A stretch of DNA of 64,000 bases from Pelagibacterium flavum (GCF_025854335.1 NZ_CP107716.1:2163001-2227000); one strand, 5' to 3'; shown: positions 1 to 10,510, numbered from the stretch's first letter. Numbers and translations: made by a program. The notes: generated by a model from the sequence alone, not told the origin.

Positions 1-267
1 GGTGCCGTTTCCGAGCCGGTGGCGCAAGCCATGGCCAAAGGAGCGTTGCACAGAGCCGGAGTGGATTTGGCGATTTCGGTGACCGGAATTGCCGGACCGG
101 GCGGCGGGTCGGATGAAAAGCCGATCGGGCTGGTGCATTTCGGGCTGGCGACGCGGGAAAGGGCGATTCATCGCGAAGAGCGGTTCGGCGATCTTGGCCG
201 CGACATGGTGCGACAGGCGACGGTACGCGTGGCGCTGGAGATGATCCTTGAGGCTTACGCGCCGTAG
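1..267 (+). CDS. cinA: CinA-family nicotinamide-nucleotide amidohydrolase, C-terminal part (truncated by window edge)
   Basis: The reading frame is open from base 1 and ends at a TAG at 265-267, so only the last 88 residues are in the window. The motif [11 protein letters not shown] followed by [10 protein letters not shown] is typical of the CinA C-terminal (PncC) domain, which deamidates nicotinamide mononucleotide to nicotinic acid mononucleotide in pyridine nucleotide recycling. Whether this is a stand-alone PncC-type protein or the tail of a full two-domain CinA cannot be told here. It converges on the minus-strand RatA/COQ10-like gene and the two coding ends overlap by 13 bp, so there is no room for a separate terminator. 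Position at the end of the lpd-lipA cluster fits the usual alphaproteobacterial order. Confidence 0.85.
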   Translation, partial: GAVSEPVAQAMAKGALHRAGVDLAISVTGIAGPGGGSDEKPIGLVHFGLATRERAIHREERFGDLGRDMVRQATVRVALEMILEAYAP

Positions 268-698
268 CGGCGGCGCGCCTCTGCCACAAACGCATCCATG
301 ATCTCTTCCTGCTTGGCAGCGAAGGCCGGTTCGGCGACAGAGCGGATCAGCGGGTTGGCGATCTTGAAGTCGATGTCGAAGGCAATGGCAGTCCCCTCCC
401 CGTCCTCGGTAAAGCGCCAGGTGCTGTCGAGATGGCTGAACAGCCCATCGACCGCTTTGGCCCGCAATGTCATGGCGCTTCGATCAACCACGATCCGGCT
501 GGTATAGGACTGGCTGATCGGGCCGAAGCGGATGTGCATGCGGGCGTCGAACTTGTCATTCGGATTCGCCACATCACGGCGAACGTCCATGCGCTCGCAG
601 TGGGGGATGAACTGGGGATAAGTATCGACGTCCGCCACCAGCGCAAGCATTTGCGCGGCCGAATGCGGCACATGCCGCTCGAAATGCCTTTGCATCAC
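255..698 (-). CDS. Type II toxin RatA / COQ10-like START-domain protein (ubiquinone-binding chaperone family)
   Basis: This 147-residue protein begins [18 protein letters not shown] and contains the [11 protein letters not shown] motif, the hallmark of the polyketide cyclase/START lipid-binding family that includes yeast Coq10 and bacterial RatA. Family members bind ubiquinone and help its delivery to respiratory complexes; E. coli RatA has been reported to interfere with 70S assembly. Length matches the family (about 145-155). The start ATG at 698 overlaps the lipA stop in an ATGA, which indicates translational coupling to lipA. In alphaproteobacteria this gene usually follows lipA, so a role in ubiquinone-linked respiration is more likely than toxicity; that is inference. 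Confidence 0.85.
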   Translation of the reverse strand: MMQRHFERHVPHSAAQMLALVADVDTYPQFIPHCERMDVRRDVANPNDKFDARMHIRFGPISQSYTSRIVVDRSAMTLRAKAVDGLFSHLDSTWRFTEDGEGTAIAFDIDFKIANPLIRSVAEPAFAAKQEEIMDAFVAEARRRYGA

Positions 699-1654
699 GC
701 CAGTCCGAGTTTTTCCTGCCGCGCCTTGCGCAGGGCCGCGAAATCCTCGCCCGCGTGGTGCGAGGAGCGGGTGAGCGGGCTGGACGATACCAGAAGGAAT
801 CCCTTGGTCTTGGCGACCGTGGCAAAGGATTTGAATTCCTCGGGTGTCACGAACCGTTCGACCTTGTGGTGCTTGCGAGTCGGCTGGAGGTACTGGCCGA
901 TAGTCAGGAAATCGACGTCGGCGATGCGCAAATCGTCCATGAGCTGGAGCACTTCGTTACGCTCTTCGCCGAGCCCCACCATGATGCCCGACTTGGTGAA
1001 CATCTGCGGATCGAGTTCCTTGACCCGCTGCAACAGCCGGATCGAGTGAAAATAGCGAGCGCCGGGGCGGACCTTCAGATATTTGGACGGCACGGTTTCG
1101 AGATTGTGGTTGAAGACGTCGGGCTTTGCGGCGACGACGATCTCAAGGGCGCCATCCTTGCGCAGGAAATCCGGCGTCAGAATTTCAATGGTCGTCTTGG
1201 GATTGCGGGCCCGGATGGCAAGGATCACGTCGGCAAAGTGCCGGGCTCCGCCGTCGGCGAGGTCGTCGCGATCGACCGAAGTGATGACCACGTGCTCAAG
1301 ACCGAGTTTTTCAACGGCCTTGGCGACGTTCTCGGGTTCATGGGGATCGAGCGCGGTCGGCAGGCCGGTGCGCACATTGCAGAAGGCGCAGGCGCGGGTG
1401 CAGATTTCGCCCATGATCATCATGGTGGCGTGCTTCTTGCTCCAGCACTCGCCAATGTTGGGGCAGCCGGCTTCCTCGCAAACGGTGACGAGATTGTTCT
1501 CGCGCACGATCTGCCGAGTTTCGCGGTAAACGGCGGAACCGGGTGCCTTGACGCGGATCCAATCAGGCTTGCGTAGCATCTCGGTGTCGGGACGCTTTGC
1601 CTTTTCAGGGTGTCTTGGTGACTTGGTGCCTACGGTATCGAGGAGAGTGACCAT
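695..1654 (-). CDS. lipA: Lipoyl synthase
   Basis: A 319-residue radical SAM enzyme that inserts two sulfur atoms into octanoyl groups on the E2 subunits of 2-oxoacid dehydrogenases. Both iron-sulfur motifs are visible: the N-terminal auxiliary cluster C-x4-C-x5-C in [12 protein letters not shown] and the radical SAM C-x3-C-x2-C in CTRACAFC. The conserved C-terminal end [10 protein letters not shown], which supplies a serine ligand (RSSxxA), is also present. It lies downstream of pdhABC-lpdA, whose lipoyl domains it would modify, and its stop codon overlaps the next gene's start by 4 bp. Full length, no defects seen. Confidence 0.97.
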   Translation of the reverse strand: MVTLLDTVGTKSPRHPEKAKRPDTEMLRKPDWIRVKAPGSAVYRETRQIVRENNLVTVCEEAGCPNIGECWSKKHATMMIMGEICTRACAFCNVRTGLPTALDPHEPENVAKAVEKLGLEHVVITSVDRDDLADGGARHFADVILAIRARNPKTTIEILTPDFLRKDGALEIVVAAKPDVFNHNLETVPSKYLKVRPGARYFHSIRLLQRVKELDPQMFTKSGIMVGLGEERNEVLQLMDDLRIADVDFLTIGQYLQPTRKHHKVERFVTPEEFKSFATVAKTKGFLLVSSSPLTRSSHHAGEDFAALRKARQEKLGLA

Positions 1655-1674
1655 TGTGTCCTTTTCCGAACCCG

Positions 1675-1932
1675 TCAGGCTGATGTGTCCACCACCCTGA
1701 CAAAGGTTACGACGAATACGGCCCCAGCGGCTGCCACGCTGAGCTGGCGTACGAGCCAGTTTGCTATCGGTACGTCAATACCAAAATAAGCAATTGCGAA
1801 GCTGATTGCCACCGCTCCAGCCACGCCTGCGGCCAGATAACGCCAGATCAGCTCTGTCCCGAACAGAAATGCGCCGACCAGCCCAATGGCCAGCCCGACC
1901 AGCACCCAGTACATCAATAGCTCTTGAGCCAT
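1675..1932 (-). CDS. Small hydrophobic membrane protein of unknown function
   Basis: An 85-residue protein starting [14 protein letters not shown] with about three predicted membrane segments (roughly residues 6-25, 30-50 and 58-78) and almost no soluble portion. I chose the ATG at 1932, which has a GAGG ribosome-binding site six bases upstream, over a TTG four codons earlier that overlaps this site. It lies between lpdA and lipA on the same strand, 20 bp from lipA, so it is probably co-transcribed. I do not recognise a characterised family; a NfeD-like or GlsB-like small membrane protein is possible but not demonstrable. An 8-bp inverted repeat lies just upstream. Confidence 0.65.
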   Translation of the reverse strand: MAQELLMYWVLVGLAIGLVGAFLFGTELIWRYLAAGVAGAVAISFAIAYFGIDVPIANWLVRQLSVAAAGAVFVVTFVRVVDTSA

Positions 1933-1942
1933 GACGAACCTC

Positions 1943-1979
1943 AATATGGACGGTTTCAGACAAATATCCGCTCCATATT
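1943..1979. promoter_or_regulatory. Inverted repeat AATATGGA-N21-TCCATATT upstream of the small membrane gene
   Basis: A perfect 8-bp inverted repeat with a 21-bp spacer begins 11 bp before the start codon at 1932. It could be a long-spaced operator or a leader hairpin. The surrounding 1933-2086 interval is AT-rich compared with the neighbours and is the only intergenic space between lpdA and this gene. No function is known. Confidence 0.35.
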
Positions 1980-2086
1980 TACCATGAACGGGTTCTTTCC
2001 TGCGGGAACATTGGATGAATTGCTTACCGAACTATCAACCTTGAATTTACTTTATGAGCGATCGGGCCGCAAAGCCCTGTCGCATT

Positions 2087-3526
2087 TCATATGTTGAGTG
2101 CCTGACCGTATGCGTCAAGCACGCTTTCCTTCATCGTTTCCGACAGGGTCGGGTGCGGGAAGATGGTGTGTATCAGCTCTTCCTCGGTGGTTTCGAGGTT
2201 CATTGCCACCACAAAGCCCTGGATCAGCTCGGTCACTTCGGCGCCGACCATGTGCGCGCCGAGCAGTTCACCGGTCTTTTTGTCGAAGATGGTCTTGACC
2301 AGACCGTCCGGTTCACCGAGTGCGATGGCCTTGCCATTGCCCACGAAGGGGAAGCGGCCGACGCGGATCTCCCGCCCGGCTTCCTTGGCCTTGGCTTCGG
2401 TCAGCCCGACGCTGGCCACCTGCGGTTCGCAATAGGTGCAGCCGGGGATTTTGGACTTGTCCAGGCCATGCACCTTCTTGCCGGCTATGGTTTCAACGGC
2501 GAGCACCGCCTCGTGCTCGGCCTTGTGGGCCAGCATGGGTGGGCCGGCGACGTCGCCGATGGCCCAGATGCCATCGACATTGGTGCGCCCATGGCCATCA
2601 ACGACAATGACGCCGCGGTCGATCTTGACACCGGCCTTTTCCAGCCCCAGATTTTCCGAATTGGCCTGAACGCCAACCGCGGAAATCAAAACGTCAGCCT
2701 TGATTTCTTTCTTGTCGCCGTTCTTGAGTTCCACATGAGCGGTGATGCCGTCCTTGCTCTTGTCGACCTTGGAAACCTTGGCATCGGTCAGGATCGAGAT
2801 ACCGCGCTTTTCAAAGCGTTTGCGGGCCAGGCCGGCAATTTCAGCGTCTTCGACCGGCATGATCTGCGGCAGAAGTTCGATGACGGTCACGTCGGCGCCG
2901 AGCGAACGATAGAAGGATGCAAACTCGATCCCGATGGCGCCCGAGCCCATCACGGCCACCGATTTGGGCATTTTGGCAGGTTTGAGGGCCTCGAAATAGG
3001 TCCAGATCTTATCGCCGTCCGGTTCGATGCCGGGCAGGACGCGTGGGCGGGCACCGGTGGCGACGATAATGTTCTTGGCCTTGTAGGTCCCCTCGCCCAG
3101 TGTTGTCTTCGGCTTTGGATGCTGAGGTTCGACTGCCTTCTTTTTGGTCGCCTCGACCTTGATTTCACCGGGCTTGGTGATGGTAGCCTCACCCCAGATG
3201 ATATCGACCTTGTTCTTTTTCATCAGGAACTGGACGCCGTCATTCATGCGGCCGGCAATGCCGCGTGAGCGCTTGACGATGGCCTCGATATCGAACCCGA
3301 ACTTATCGGCAGTCAGTCCGTAATCCTTCGCGTGGTCCATGTGCCCGTAGATTTCGGCCGAGCGCAGCAGCGCCTTGGTCGGGATACAGCCCCAGTTCGA
3401 GCAGATGCCCGCCATGTGCTCACGCTCCACGATTGCGGCCTTCAGGCCCAGCTGGGACGCGCGGATGGCTGCGACATAGCCGCCGGGGCCGGCACCGATC
3501 ACGATGATATCGTATTGATCTGCCAT
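2087..3526 (-). CDS. lpdA: Dihydrolipoyl dehydrogenase (E3 of pyruvate dehydrogenase complex)
   Basis: A 479-residue flavoprotein disulfide reductase that re-oxidises dihydrolipoyl groups on E2 with NAD+. The FAD motif GAGPGGYVAA is at the N-terminus, the redox-active cysteine pair is in CSNWGCIPTK, the NAD-binding motif is GSGAIGIEFA, and the catalytic dimer-interface motif HPTLSET (with preceding HTIFPHP) is at the C-terminus. I chose the ATG at 3526 because an AGAGG site precedes it; a longer reading to 3559 would overlap the upstream gene and adds residues not found in the family. Together with pdhA, pdhB and pdhC it forms the pyruvate dehydrogenase operon. A loop of about 20 residues rich in Lys around residue 130-150 is longer than in many E3 proteins. 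Confidence 0.96.
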   Translation of the reverse strand: MADQYDIIVIGAGPGGYVAAIRASQLGLKAAIVEREHMAGICSNWGCIPTKALLRSAEIYGHMDHAKDYGLTADKFGFDIEAIVKRSRGIAGRMNDGVQFLMKKNKVDIIWGEATITKPGEIKVEATKKKAVEPQHPKPKTTLGEGTYKAKNIIVATGARPRVLPGIEPDGDKIWTYFEALKPAKMPKSVAVMGSGAIGIEFASFYRSLGADVTVIELLPQIMPVEDAEIAGLARKRFEKRGISILTDAKVSKVDKSKDGITAHVELKNGDKKEIKADVLISAVGVQANSENLGLEKAGVKIDRGVIVVDGHGRTNVDGIWAIGDVAGPPMLAHKAEHEAVLAVETIAGKKVHGLDKSKIPGCTYCEPQVASVGLTEAKAKEAGREIRVGRFPFVGNGKAIALGEPDGLVKTIFDKKTGELLGAHMVGAEVTELIQGFVVAMNLETTEEELIHTIFPHPTLSETMKESVLDAYGQALNI

Positions 3527-3548
3527 GGCTTTCCTCTTGGTTTTCGGG

Positions 3549-4190
3549 CTAAAGCCCAAGCATGTCTTTGACGAGCGGCGCCAGGGCGTCGCCTATTGCG
3601 CGGGTGTTTCCCGCATCGAGATGGACACCGTCGGCCGGGTCGGCCCGCGCGACAGTGGCAGCATCGAAAAACCCGCATTCCAGTTCTGCCGCAATCCGCT
3701 TGTAATGACCGGACAGCAATTTCGATTCCTTGACGCCAGTCTTGAACATGGGGTCCAGATCGCGATGCTCCGTATCCACGCAATGTGGCGGTGACACCAG
3801 CACCACTTTGGGAATCGAAGCGCCTTGTGGCCAGGGATGTGTACGGACGATCTCCACCAACCGTTTCATGCCCATTGCAGCACCAAGAGCACTGCCACAG
3901 ATATAGGTCTTCATGTCGTTGGTGCCGAGCATGATAACCACAGCATCAAGCGGTGCATGACTCGAGAGCAGTGTGGGCAGGACACGGGCGCCATTGCGAT
4001 CAGAAGGTGACGAAAAGTCGTCGAACACGGTGGTCCGCCCGCCAAGCCCTTCCGCAATCACACGTGCCTTGCCATCAAGCCCGGCCTCAAGCCTGCTTGG
4101 CCACCGATCCTCATAGTCGTGGCGCTTGCCCATAATTATGGGATCGGTGCCGTAGGTCAGGCTGTCTCCGAAAGCGAGGATGGTTTTCAT
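3549..4190 (-). CDS. SGNH/GDSL-family hydrolase (arylesterase / lysophospholipase L1-like)
   Basis: A 213-residue single-domain hydrolase with the SGNH blocks visible: block I FGDSLTYG with the nucleophile Ser, a Gly in EGLGGRT, block III GTND with Asn, and block V DGVHLD with the catalytic Asp and His. No signal peptide is seen, so it is probably cytoplasmic, unlike TesA-type periplasmic enzymes. Substrate is unknown; esterase or carbohydrate deacetylase activity is equally possible. It sits between pdhC and lpdA, with 13 bp to pdhC, so it is an unusual passenger inside the pyruvate dehydrogenase operon. The start is uncertain: a GTG at 4199 is in frame, but the ATG at 4190 begins the conserved MKTILAFGDS. 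Confidence 0.85.
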   Translation of the reverse strand: MKTILAFGDSLTYGTDPIIMGKRHDYEDRWPSRLEAGLDGKARVIAEGLGGRTTVFDDFSSPSDRNGARVLPTLLSSHAPLDAVVIMLGTNDMKTYICGSALGAAMGMKRLVEIVRTHPWPQGASIPKVVLVSPPHCVDTEHRDLDPMFKTGVKESKLLSGHYKRIAAELECGFFDAATVARADPADGVHLDAGNTRAIGDALAPLVKDMLGL

Positions 4191-4203
4191 CGCTGCCACA
4201 GGA

Positions 4204-5553
4204 TCAGGCCAGCATCATCACAGGCGTTTCGATCAGCTTCTTGAACGCGGCAAGCAGTTCGGCACCCAGCGCGCCATCAACGGCCCGGTGATCGCAAGAC
4301 AACGTTACGGTCATGAAGCTGCCCGTCTTGATCTGTCCCTTTTCCGCATAGACGCGCTCTTCGCCTGCACCCACGGCAAGTATGGTGCCGTGCGGCGGGT
4401 TGATGACGGCGCCGAAATGCTTGATGCCGTACATGCCCAGATTGGAGACCGAGGACGCGCCGCCCTGATATTCATGGGGAGCGAGCTTTTTTGAGCGCGC
4501 ACGGGTGGCCAGATCTTTGACCTCTTCGGAAATCTGCCGAAGGCTCTTGGTGTCGCAGGATTTGACGACCGGCGTGAACAGCCCACCGGGCACCGCGACC
4601 GCGACGGCGACGTCCGAGCGATGATGATAGAGTATTGAATCCCCGGCCCAAGTCGCGTTGGCCTGAGGAACCTGCTGGAGCGCTATGGCCCAGGCCTTCA
4701 TGACAAAGTCATTCACCGAGAGTTTGTATCCGGGCTTGCCGTCCTTGTCCTTTGGGGCAGCCGCGTTGATTTCCTCGCGCGCCTTCATAAGCGCATCGAT
4801 ATTGCAATCGAGCGTGAGATAGAAATGCGGCACGGTCTGCTTGGATTCGGTGAGGCGGGCGGCAACGGTCTTGCGCATGCCGTCATTGGGCACGATGTCG
4901 TAATTGCCCTCCTCGTACATGGCGAGAACCTGGTTCTTGCCCATGCCGGCGGCCAGCGGAGCACCGGCGGCGGGCGCAGCGGCGGGCTTGGCGGAAACGC
5001 CATCCTTTTTGGCCTTCTCGATGTCGGCCTTGACCACGCGCCCCTTGGGACCCGAGCCGGAAACAGCGGAGAGATCGATGCCGGCGTCCTTGGCGAGACG
5101 GCGGGCCAGTGGCGAGGCGAACACGCGCTTGCCGTCAGACTTGGGCGCGGGAAGCGGTTCGGGCGTGGGCTTGGCATCGGCACTCGATGACGGCACCTTT
5201 GGCTCGTCCTTCGGCTTTTGATCGGCCTTGGACTCCTCGGCCTTCGGCTCCTCTTTTGGTGCCTTGGTCTGGGGTGCGGGGGCCGCGTCGCCGATATCGG
5301 AGGTGCTTTCGCCCTCTTCGAGCAGGACTGCGATCACGGCATTGACCTTGACGTTCTCACTGCCTTCGGAAACCAGGATCTTGCCGATCGTACCTTCATC
5401 GACGGCTTCCACTTCCATGGTCGCCTTGTCGGTCTCGATCTCGGCGATCACGTCACCGGAAGAGACGCTGTCGCCTTCCTTGACGTGCCATTTGGCCAGC
5501 GTGCCCTCTTCCATGGTGGGCGACAGGGCGGGCATCGTGATGTTGATAGGCAT
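4204..5553 (-). CDS. pdhC: Dihydrolipoamide acetyltransferase, E2 of pyruvate dehydrogenase
   Basis: A 449-residue protein with three parts: an N-terminal lipoyl domain (residues 1-78, lipoylated Lys in ETDKATM), a charged Pro/Ala/Lys/Glu linker (about 88-140), a peripheral subunit-binding domain (FASPLARRLAKDAG, about 142-180), a second flexible linker and the catalytic chloramphenicol-acetyltransferase-like domain ending with the active-site motif CDHRAVDG. It transfers the acetyl group to CoA and forms the structural core. Only one lipoyl domain is present here, the second of the complex being on PdhB. Follows pdhB with a 14-bp gap. Confidence 0.97.
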   Translation of the reverse strand: MPINITMPALSPTMEEGTLAKWHVKEGDSVSSGDVIAEIETDKATMEVEAVDEGTIGKILVSEGSENVKVNAVIAVLLEEGESTSDIGDAAPAPQTKAPKEEPKAEESKADQKPKDEPKVPSSSADAKPTPEPLPAPKSDGKRVFASPLARRLAKDAGIDLSAVSGSGPKGRVVKADIEKAKKDGVSAKPAAAPAAGAPLAAGMGKNQVLAMYEEGNYDIVPNDGMRKTVAARLTESKQTVPHFYLTLDCNIDALMKAREEINAAAPKDKDGKPGYKLSVNDFVMKAWAIALQQVPQANATWAGDSILYHHRSDVAVAVAVPGGLFTPVVKSCDTKSLRQISEEVKDLATRARSKKLAPHEYQGGASSVSNLGMYGIKHFGAVINPPHGTILAVGAGEERVYAEKGQIKTGSFMTVTLSCDHRAVDGALGAELLAAFKKLIETPVMMLA

Positions 5554-5567
5554 CGCAAGAGCCTCCC

Positions 5568-6974
5568 TTAGCTGCGGTAGGTGACGGCGTTGACCGCGGC
5601 GATGACCTCGTCAACGCTGGGCAACGCCAGTTTTTCGAGGTTAGCGGCATAGGGCATCGGAACATCCTTGCCAGTTACGCGGGTCACGGGCGCGTCGAGG
5701 TAATCGAAGGCACGTTCCATGAGGCGGGCAGAGATTTCCGAACCGATGCCGCCCTGCGGCCAGCCTTCTTCCACGGTCACCACGCGTCCGGTCTTTTTGA
5801 CCGATTCGATAACCGTATCGATGTCGAGCGGGCGCAGGGTGCGCAGGTCAATCAGTTCCACATCGACGCCCGCAGCGACCAGTTTTTCGGTAGCCTGGGT
5901 GGCGTAACGCATGCCCATGGAGAATGACACGATGGTGACATCCTTGCCTTCACGCGCGACGCGCGCCTTGCCGATGGGCAGGACGAAATCGTCCATCTTG
6001 GGGACTTCACCCGTAGTGCCGTAGAGAAGCTCGTTCTCGAGGAAGACAACCGGGTTGGGTGAGCGGATGGCAGCCTTCAGGAGACCCTTGGCATCGGCAG
6101 CGGTATAAGGCGCGATGACCGTAAGCCCGGGTACATGGCTGTACCAGGCGGAATAATCCTGGCTGTGCTGGGCACCAACGCGCGAGGCGACGCCATTGGG
6201 GCCGCGGAACACCATGGGGGCCGTTACCTGCCCGCCCGACATATAGAGCTGCTTGGCGGCGGAATTGATGATCTGGTCAATGGCCTGCATGCCGAAGTTC
6301 CAGGTCATGAACTCGACAATGGGCTTGAGGCCGGCAAAAGCCGCACCAACGCCAAGACCGGCAAAGCCATGCTCGGTGATCGGGGTGTCGATAACACGCT
6401 CGGCGCCAAATTCCTGCAGCAGCCCCTGGGTGACCTTATAGGCGCCCTGATATTCGGCCACTTCCTCGCCCATGACGAAGACGTCCTTGTCGGCGCGCAT
6501 TTCCTCTGCCATGGCGTCGCGCAGCGCTTCACGGACGGTGATGGTGACCATTTCGACATCGTCGGGGATATCGGGGTCGTCCTGCGGCTTGAACTGCGGT
6601 GCTGCAGGGGCGTCCTTGGCCTTTGTGGTGGGCTCGGACTTCTCCGCTACCTCGGTGTCGGGGCCCGGCTTTTCGGATTCCTTTGGCTCGTCGGAGCCGA
6701 TTTCGGGTGTAGCGACATCGTCTGCGCTTTCGCCCTCGCCCAGCAGCGCGGCAATCGGGGTGTTGACCTTTACGCCCTCAGTGCCCTCGGCGACGAAGAT
6801 CTTACCGATCACGCCTTCATCCACGGCCTCGACTTCCATCGTGGCCTTGTCGGTTTCGATCTCGGCCAGGACATCGCCGGGGCCGACCTTGTCGCCTTCC
6901 TTGACGATCCATTTGGCAAGAGTGCCCTCTTCCATGGTGGGCGAGAGCGCGGGCATAAGAATATCGGTTGGCAT
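5568..6974 (-). CDS. pdhB: Pyruvate dehydrogenase E1 component, beta subunit, with N-terminal lipoyl domain
   Basis: A 468-residue fusion: residues 1-78 are a lipoyl domain almost identical in sequence to that of PdhC ([10 protein letters not shown], Lys in ETDKATM), residues 80-140 are an acidic Pro/Ala/Lys/Glu linker, and from about 142 the E1-beta transketolase fold ([14 protein letters not shown]) begins. E1 decarboxylates pyruvate and reductively acetylates lipoate. A lipoyl domain on E1-beta is a known feature of alphaproteobacterial complexes and is absent from most other bacteria. The near identity of the two lipoyl regions suggests duplication and gene conversion. The gene follows pdhA with a 24-bp gap. 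Confidence 0.97.
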   Translation of the reverse strand: MPTDILMPALSPTMEEGTLAKWIVKEGDKVGPGDVLAEIETDKATMEVEAVDEGVIGKIFVAEGTEGVKVNTPIAALLGEGESADDVATPEIGSDEPKESEKPGPDTEVAEKSEPTTKAKDAPAAPQFKPQDDPDIPDDVEMVTITVREALRDAMAEEMRADKDVFVMGEEVAEYQGAYKVTQGLLQEFGAERVIDTPITEHGFAGLGVGAAFAGLKPIVEFMTWNFGMQAIDQIINSAAKQLYMSGGQVTAPMVFRGPNGVASRVGAQHSQDYSAWYSHVPGLTVIAPYTAADAKGLLKAAIRSPNPVVFLENELLYGTTGEVPKMDDFVLPIGKARVAREGKDVTIVSFSMGMRYATQATEKLVAAGVDVELIDLRTLRPLDIDTVIESVKKTGRVVTVEEGWPQGGIGSEISARLMERAFDYLDAPVTRVTGKDVPMPYAANLEKLALPSVDEVIAAVNAVTYRS

Positions 6975-6998
6975 ATCGTGAGGTCTCCCTGCCGGCGC

Positions 6999-8006
6999 TT
7001 ATACGGTAATGTCGGTATAGAGCTCGGACGGATCGGGCTCGGGATCGTTGGTGGCAAAATCGGCAGCTTCGGTGACGATGGCACGAATATCCTTTTCGAT
7101 ATCCTTGAGCTCGTCCTCGCTGGCAAATTTCTGTTCGAGAATGCGCTTTCTGACCTGCTCGATCGGATCACGCTCGGACCGCATGGTGGTCACTTCGTCC
7201 TTGGAGCGGTACTTTGCCGGATCGGACATGGAGTGACCGCGATAGCGGTAGGTCAGCATTTCAAGAATGTAGGGACCTTTACCCGACCGCGCGTGCTCAA
7301 TGGCCCGCTCTGCGGCTTCCTTGACCATGCGAACGTCCATGCCGTCCACCTGCTCGCCCTGGATACCGAAGGAAACACCGCGCTGTGAAAGGTCGGTGGT
7401 CGAGGCGGAGCGCTCGACCGAGGTGCCCATGGCGTATTTGTTATTCTCGATCACATAGACAACGGGCAGCTTCCAGAGCTTGGCCATGTTGAAGCTCTCA
7501 TAGACCTGGCCCTGATTGGCAGCGCCATCACCGAAATAGGTGATCGAGACCGATCCGTCGCCGCGGTATTTCGAGGCGAAGGCGAGGCCCGTGCCCAGCG
7601 ATGCCTGGGCGCCCACGATGCCGTTTCCGCCGTAAAAACGGTGCTCGTTCGAGAACATGTGCATCGAGCCGCCCTTGCCTTTGGACAGCCCGCCCTTGCG
7701 GCCGGTCAACTCGGCCATGACGCCCTTGGGGTCCAGACCCATGACGAGCATGTGGCCGTGGTCGCGATAGCCGGTGATCTGGGCGTCTTCGCCTTTTTTC
7801 GACGCCATGGTGATGCCGGTAACGACGGCTTCCTGACCGATATAAAGGTGACAGAACCCGCCGATCAGCCCCATGCCATACATCTGCCCGGCTTTTTCTT
7901 CAAAGCGCCGGATGAGTAGCATTTCGCGGAAAGCGTGGAGTTCCTCGTCCTTTGTGAATTCGGGGGCATTGGATTTGGCCTTGGCGGCCGTCGCTTTACG
8001 CGCCAT
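6999..8006 (-). CDS. pdhA: Pyruvate dehydrogenase E1 component, alpha subunit
   Basis: A 335-residue thiamine-diphosphate enzyme subunit. The ThDP/magnesium motif starts at GDGAANQGQ and ends in the conserved NN of ENNKYAMGT; YRYRGHSMSDP is the conserved phosphorylation-loop region of E1-alpha. I chose the ATG at 8006, preceded by GGAG eight bases upstream, over an upstream in-frame start at 8075 whose extra 23 residues do not resemble the family. It heads the pdhA-pdhB-pdhC-SGNH-lpdA run on the minus strand and has its own AT-rich upstream region with a promoter candidate. Confidence 0.97.
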   Translation of the reverse strand: MARKATAAKAKSNAPEFTKDEELHAFREMLLIRRFEEKAGQMYGMGLIGGFCHLYIGQEAVVTGITMASKKGEDAQITGYRDHGHMLVMGLDPKGVMAELTGRKGGLSKGKGGSMHMFSNEHRFYGGNGIVGAQASLGTGLAFASKYRGDGSVSITYFGDGAANQGQVYESFNMAKLWKLPVVYVIENNKYAMGTSVERSASTTDLSQRGVSFGIQGEQVDGMDVRMVKEAAERAIEHARSGKGPYILEMLTYRYRGHSMSDPAKYRSKDEVTTMRSERDPIEQVRKRILEQKFASEDELKDIEKDIRAIVTEAADFATNDPEPDPSELYTDITV

Positions 8007-8165
8007 GCGATATCTCCGGAAAGAACTTAATCGCTGCCACAACCCTTTTGGGGCACGGCGGGATGCTGGATGCATTGATGCACAATAGTCCGAAGGACGC
8101 CAGCCTCCAAGCGATCAGATCAAGCCGCTTCTTGTCGTATCACATTGATATCGTAGACTTAAATG

Positions 8166-8194
8166 AAATTAATCGGATATCGGTTAAATTTCAA
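8166..8194 (-). promoter_or_regulatory. Candidate promoter for the pdhA operon
   Basis: On the minus strand, TTGAAA and TAATTT are separated by 17 bp, in an AT-rich stretch (about 8150-8215) that stands out from the GC-rich surroundings. It is about 160 bp upstream of the pdhA start codon, leaving a long leader. Several TTAA words occur around it (see rejected list for CtrA). This interval, 8007-8211, holds no gene. Confidence 0.4.
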
Positions 8195-8211
8195 GATTAA
8201 CGGAAATGCGA

Positions 8212-8532
8212 TTAACTTTGATCGTCGGGGACGATGATGATGTCGTCAGGGTGGACCAGTCCGAGGAGCGCGCGAGCCCGCTCTGTGAGGATGTCCGGAT
8301 CGAGCCGGCGAGGGTCGAACAGGGCGATCCGGTGCTCGTAGGATTCGATCTCGGTTTCAAGAGCCGCCCGGCGGGCCTCCAATACCTTGATTTCTTCCAG
8401 CATTTCGCGCTGGCTCTCAATGCCGAATGTTCCTGTCACGACATGGTAGCCCAGATATCCCTGAAACGCGAGCAAGCTCGCGGTGATGCCGAGCTTGACG
8501 AGAATGGAGGGACGTTTGACGCGGGTTGGCAT
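8212..8532 (-). CDS. ftsB: FtsB-type septum formation initiator family protein
   Basis: A 106-residue protein with a short basic cytoplasmic end, one membrane segment (about residues 11-32) and a coiled-coil stretch (about 36-75, EMLEEIKVLEARRAALETE) followed by the RALLGLVHPDDIIIV motif of the FtsB/DivIC family. In E. coli FtsB bridges FtsL and FtsQ in the divisome. Its place between eno and pdhA is the standard one in alphaproteobacteria. It follows the eno terminator, so it may be expressed by read-through or from a promoter in the 125-bp gap after eno. Confidence 0.85.
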   Translation of the reverse strand: MPTRVKRPSILVKLGITASLLAFQGYLGYHVVTGTFGIESQREMLEEIKVLEARRAALETEIESYEHRIALFDPRRLDPDILTERARALLGLVHPDDIIIVPDDQS

Positions 8533-8626
8533 GGGACAGACGATACGCAGGACCTGGAGAGCTTGCTTATCGCATGGCTATGCTTAAGGACAGGTTTCCG
8601 GCGACGGGCGCTTTGTGACTGCAGAG

Positions 8627-8650
8627 AAAAAAGGGGCGCCGAAGCGCCCC
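8627..8650 (-). terminator. Intrinsic terminator after eno
   Basis: On the minus strand a 7-bp stem GGGGCGC/GCGCCCC with the very stable UUCG tetraloop is followed by six T residues. It starts 8 bp after the eno stop codon and would separate eno from ftsB and the pdh operon. Confidence 0.85.
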
Positions 8651-8657
8651 TGCTCTT

Positions 8658-9977
<1,320 letters not shown>

Positions 9978-10013
9978 CTAATAAAGGCGACCCGGCTTAG
10001 GAAGGGCTTGGCA

Positions 10014-10053
10014 CAAAAATAATGCTGCCCGATGACGACGCATAGGGCAGCAT
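10014..10053 (-). terminator. Intrinsic terminator after the PRC-barrel gene
   Basis: A 9-bp perfect stem ATGCTGCCC/GGGCAGCAT with a 14-nt loop (10022-10053), followed on the minus strand by TATTTTTG. It lies 26 bp after the stop of the PRC-barrel gene and closes that unit before eno. Confidence 0.7.
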
Positions 10054-10078
10054 AGATAGTCGCTTATATGAGCCAGGG

Positions 10079-10444
10079 CTAATGCCAGTACGGATCGACC
10101 TTGTAATAGGAATAGGCTTCCTGGCGGGCGTGGAGCCCGTCATCCTTGGTCAGCTCAGTAATGGTGTCCGCAGGCCCGGCCTCAAGCTCGTCGCGGGTGA
10201 AGGGCACGACGTAGCCCTCCTGATCCTGATCGTAATCGAGCGTTGCCCAGGGAAGGGCGTGGTATTTTTCGCCCATTCCAAGGAAACCGCCGAAACCGAC
10301 AACGGCAAACATGATGGAATTGTCCGTCTTGTCGAGAACGATGTCCTCGACCTTGCCGATCTTCTTGCCATCGAGATTATAGACGTCAGTACCGACAGCG
10401 CGTGTCGCGCGGATGGCCGTGGTGTGTCCAGATGCAGTAGGCAT
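10079..10444 (-). CDS. PRC-barrel domain protein
   Basis: A 121-residue soluble protein whose region from about residue 20 (GTDVYNLDGKKIGKVEDIV) to 80 matches the PRC-barrel fold, a small beta-barrel found in photosynthetic reaction-centre H subunits and in RimM. Stand-alone PRC-barrel proteins are common in Rhizobiales and are often induced by stress, but their function is not established. I chose the ATG at 10444 because GGAGG lies six bases upstream. It follows the DUF4169 gene by 66 bp and ends at a strong terminator. It occupies, with its small neighbour, the place between pyrG and eno where many relatives carry kdsA. Confidence 0.85.
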   Translation of the reverse strand: MPTASGHTTAIRATRAVGTDVYNLDGKKIGKVEDIVLDKTDNSIMFAVVGFGGFLGMGEKYHALPWATLDYDQDQEGYVVPFTRDELEAGPADTITELTKDDGLHARQEAYSYYKVDPYWH

Positions 10445-10510
10445 GAGCAACCTCCGTTTTTGGGGTCTTTTGTTATGCGCGTGCACAACGCCCCTGAACG
10501 GATCGGGTTC

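Noticed and set aside
8150..8215. Possible CtrA binding sites (several TTAA words) upstream of pdhA
   Set aside because: Spacings between the TTAA words are 6, 9 and 11 bases, not the 7 of the CtrA consensus.
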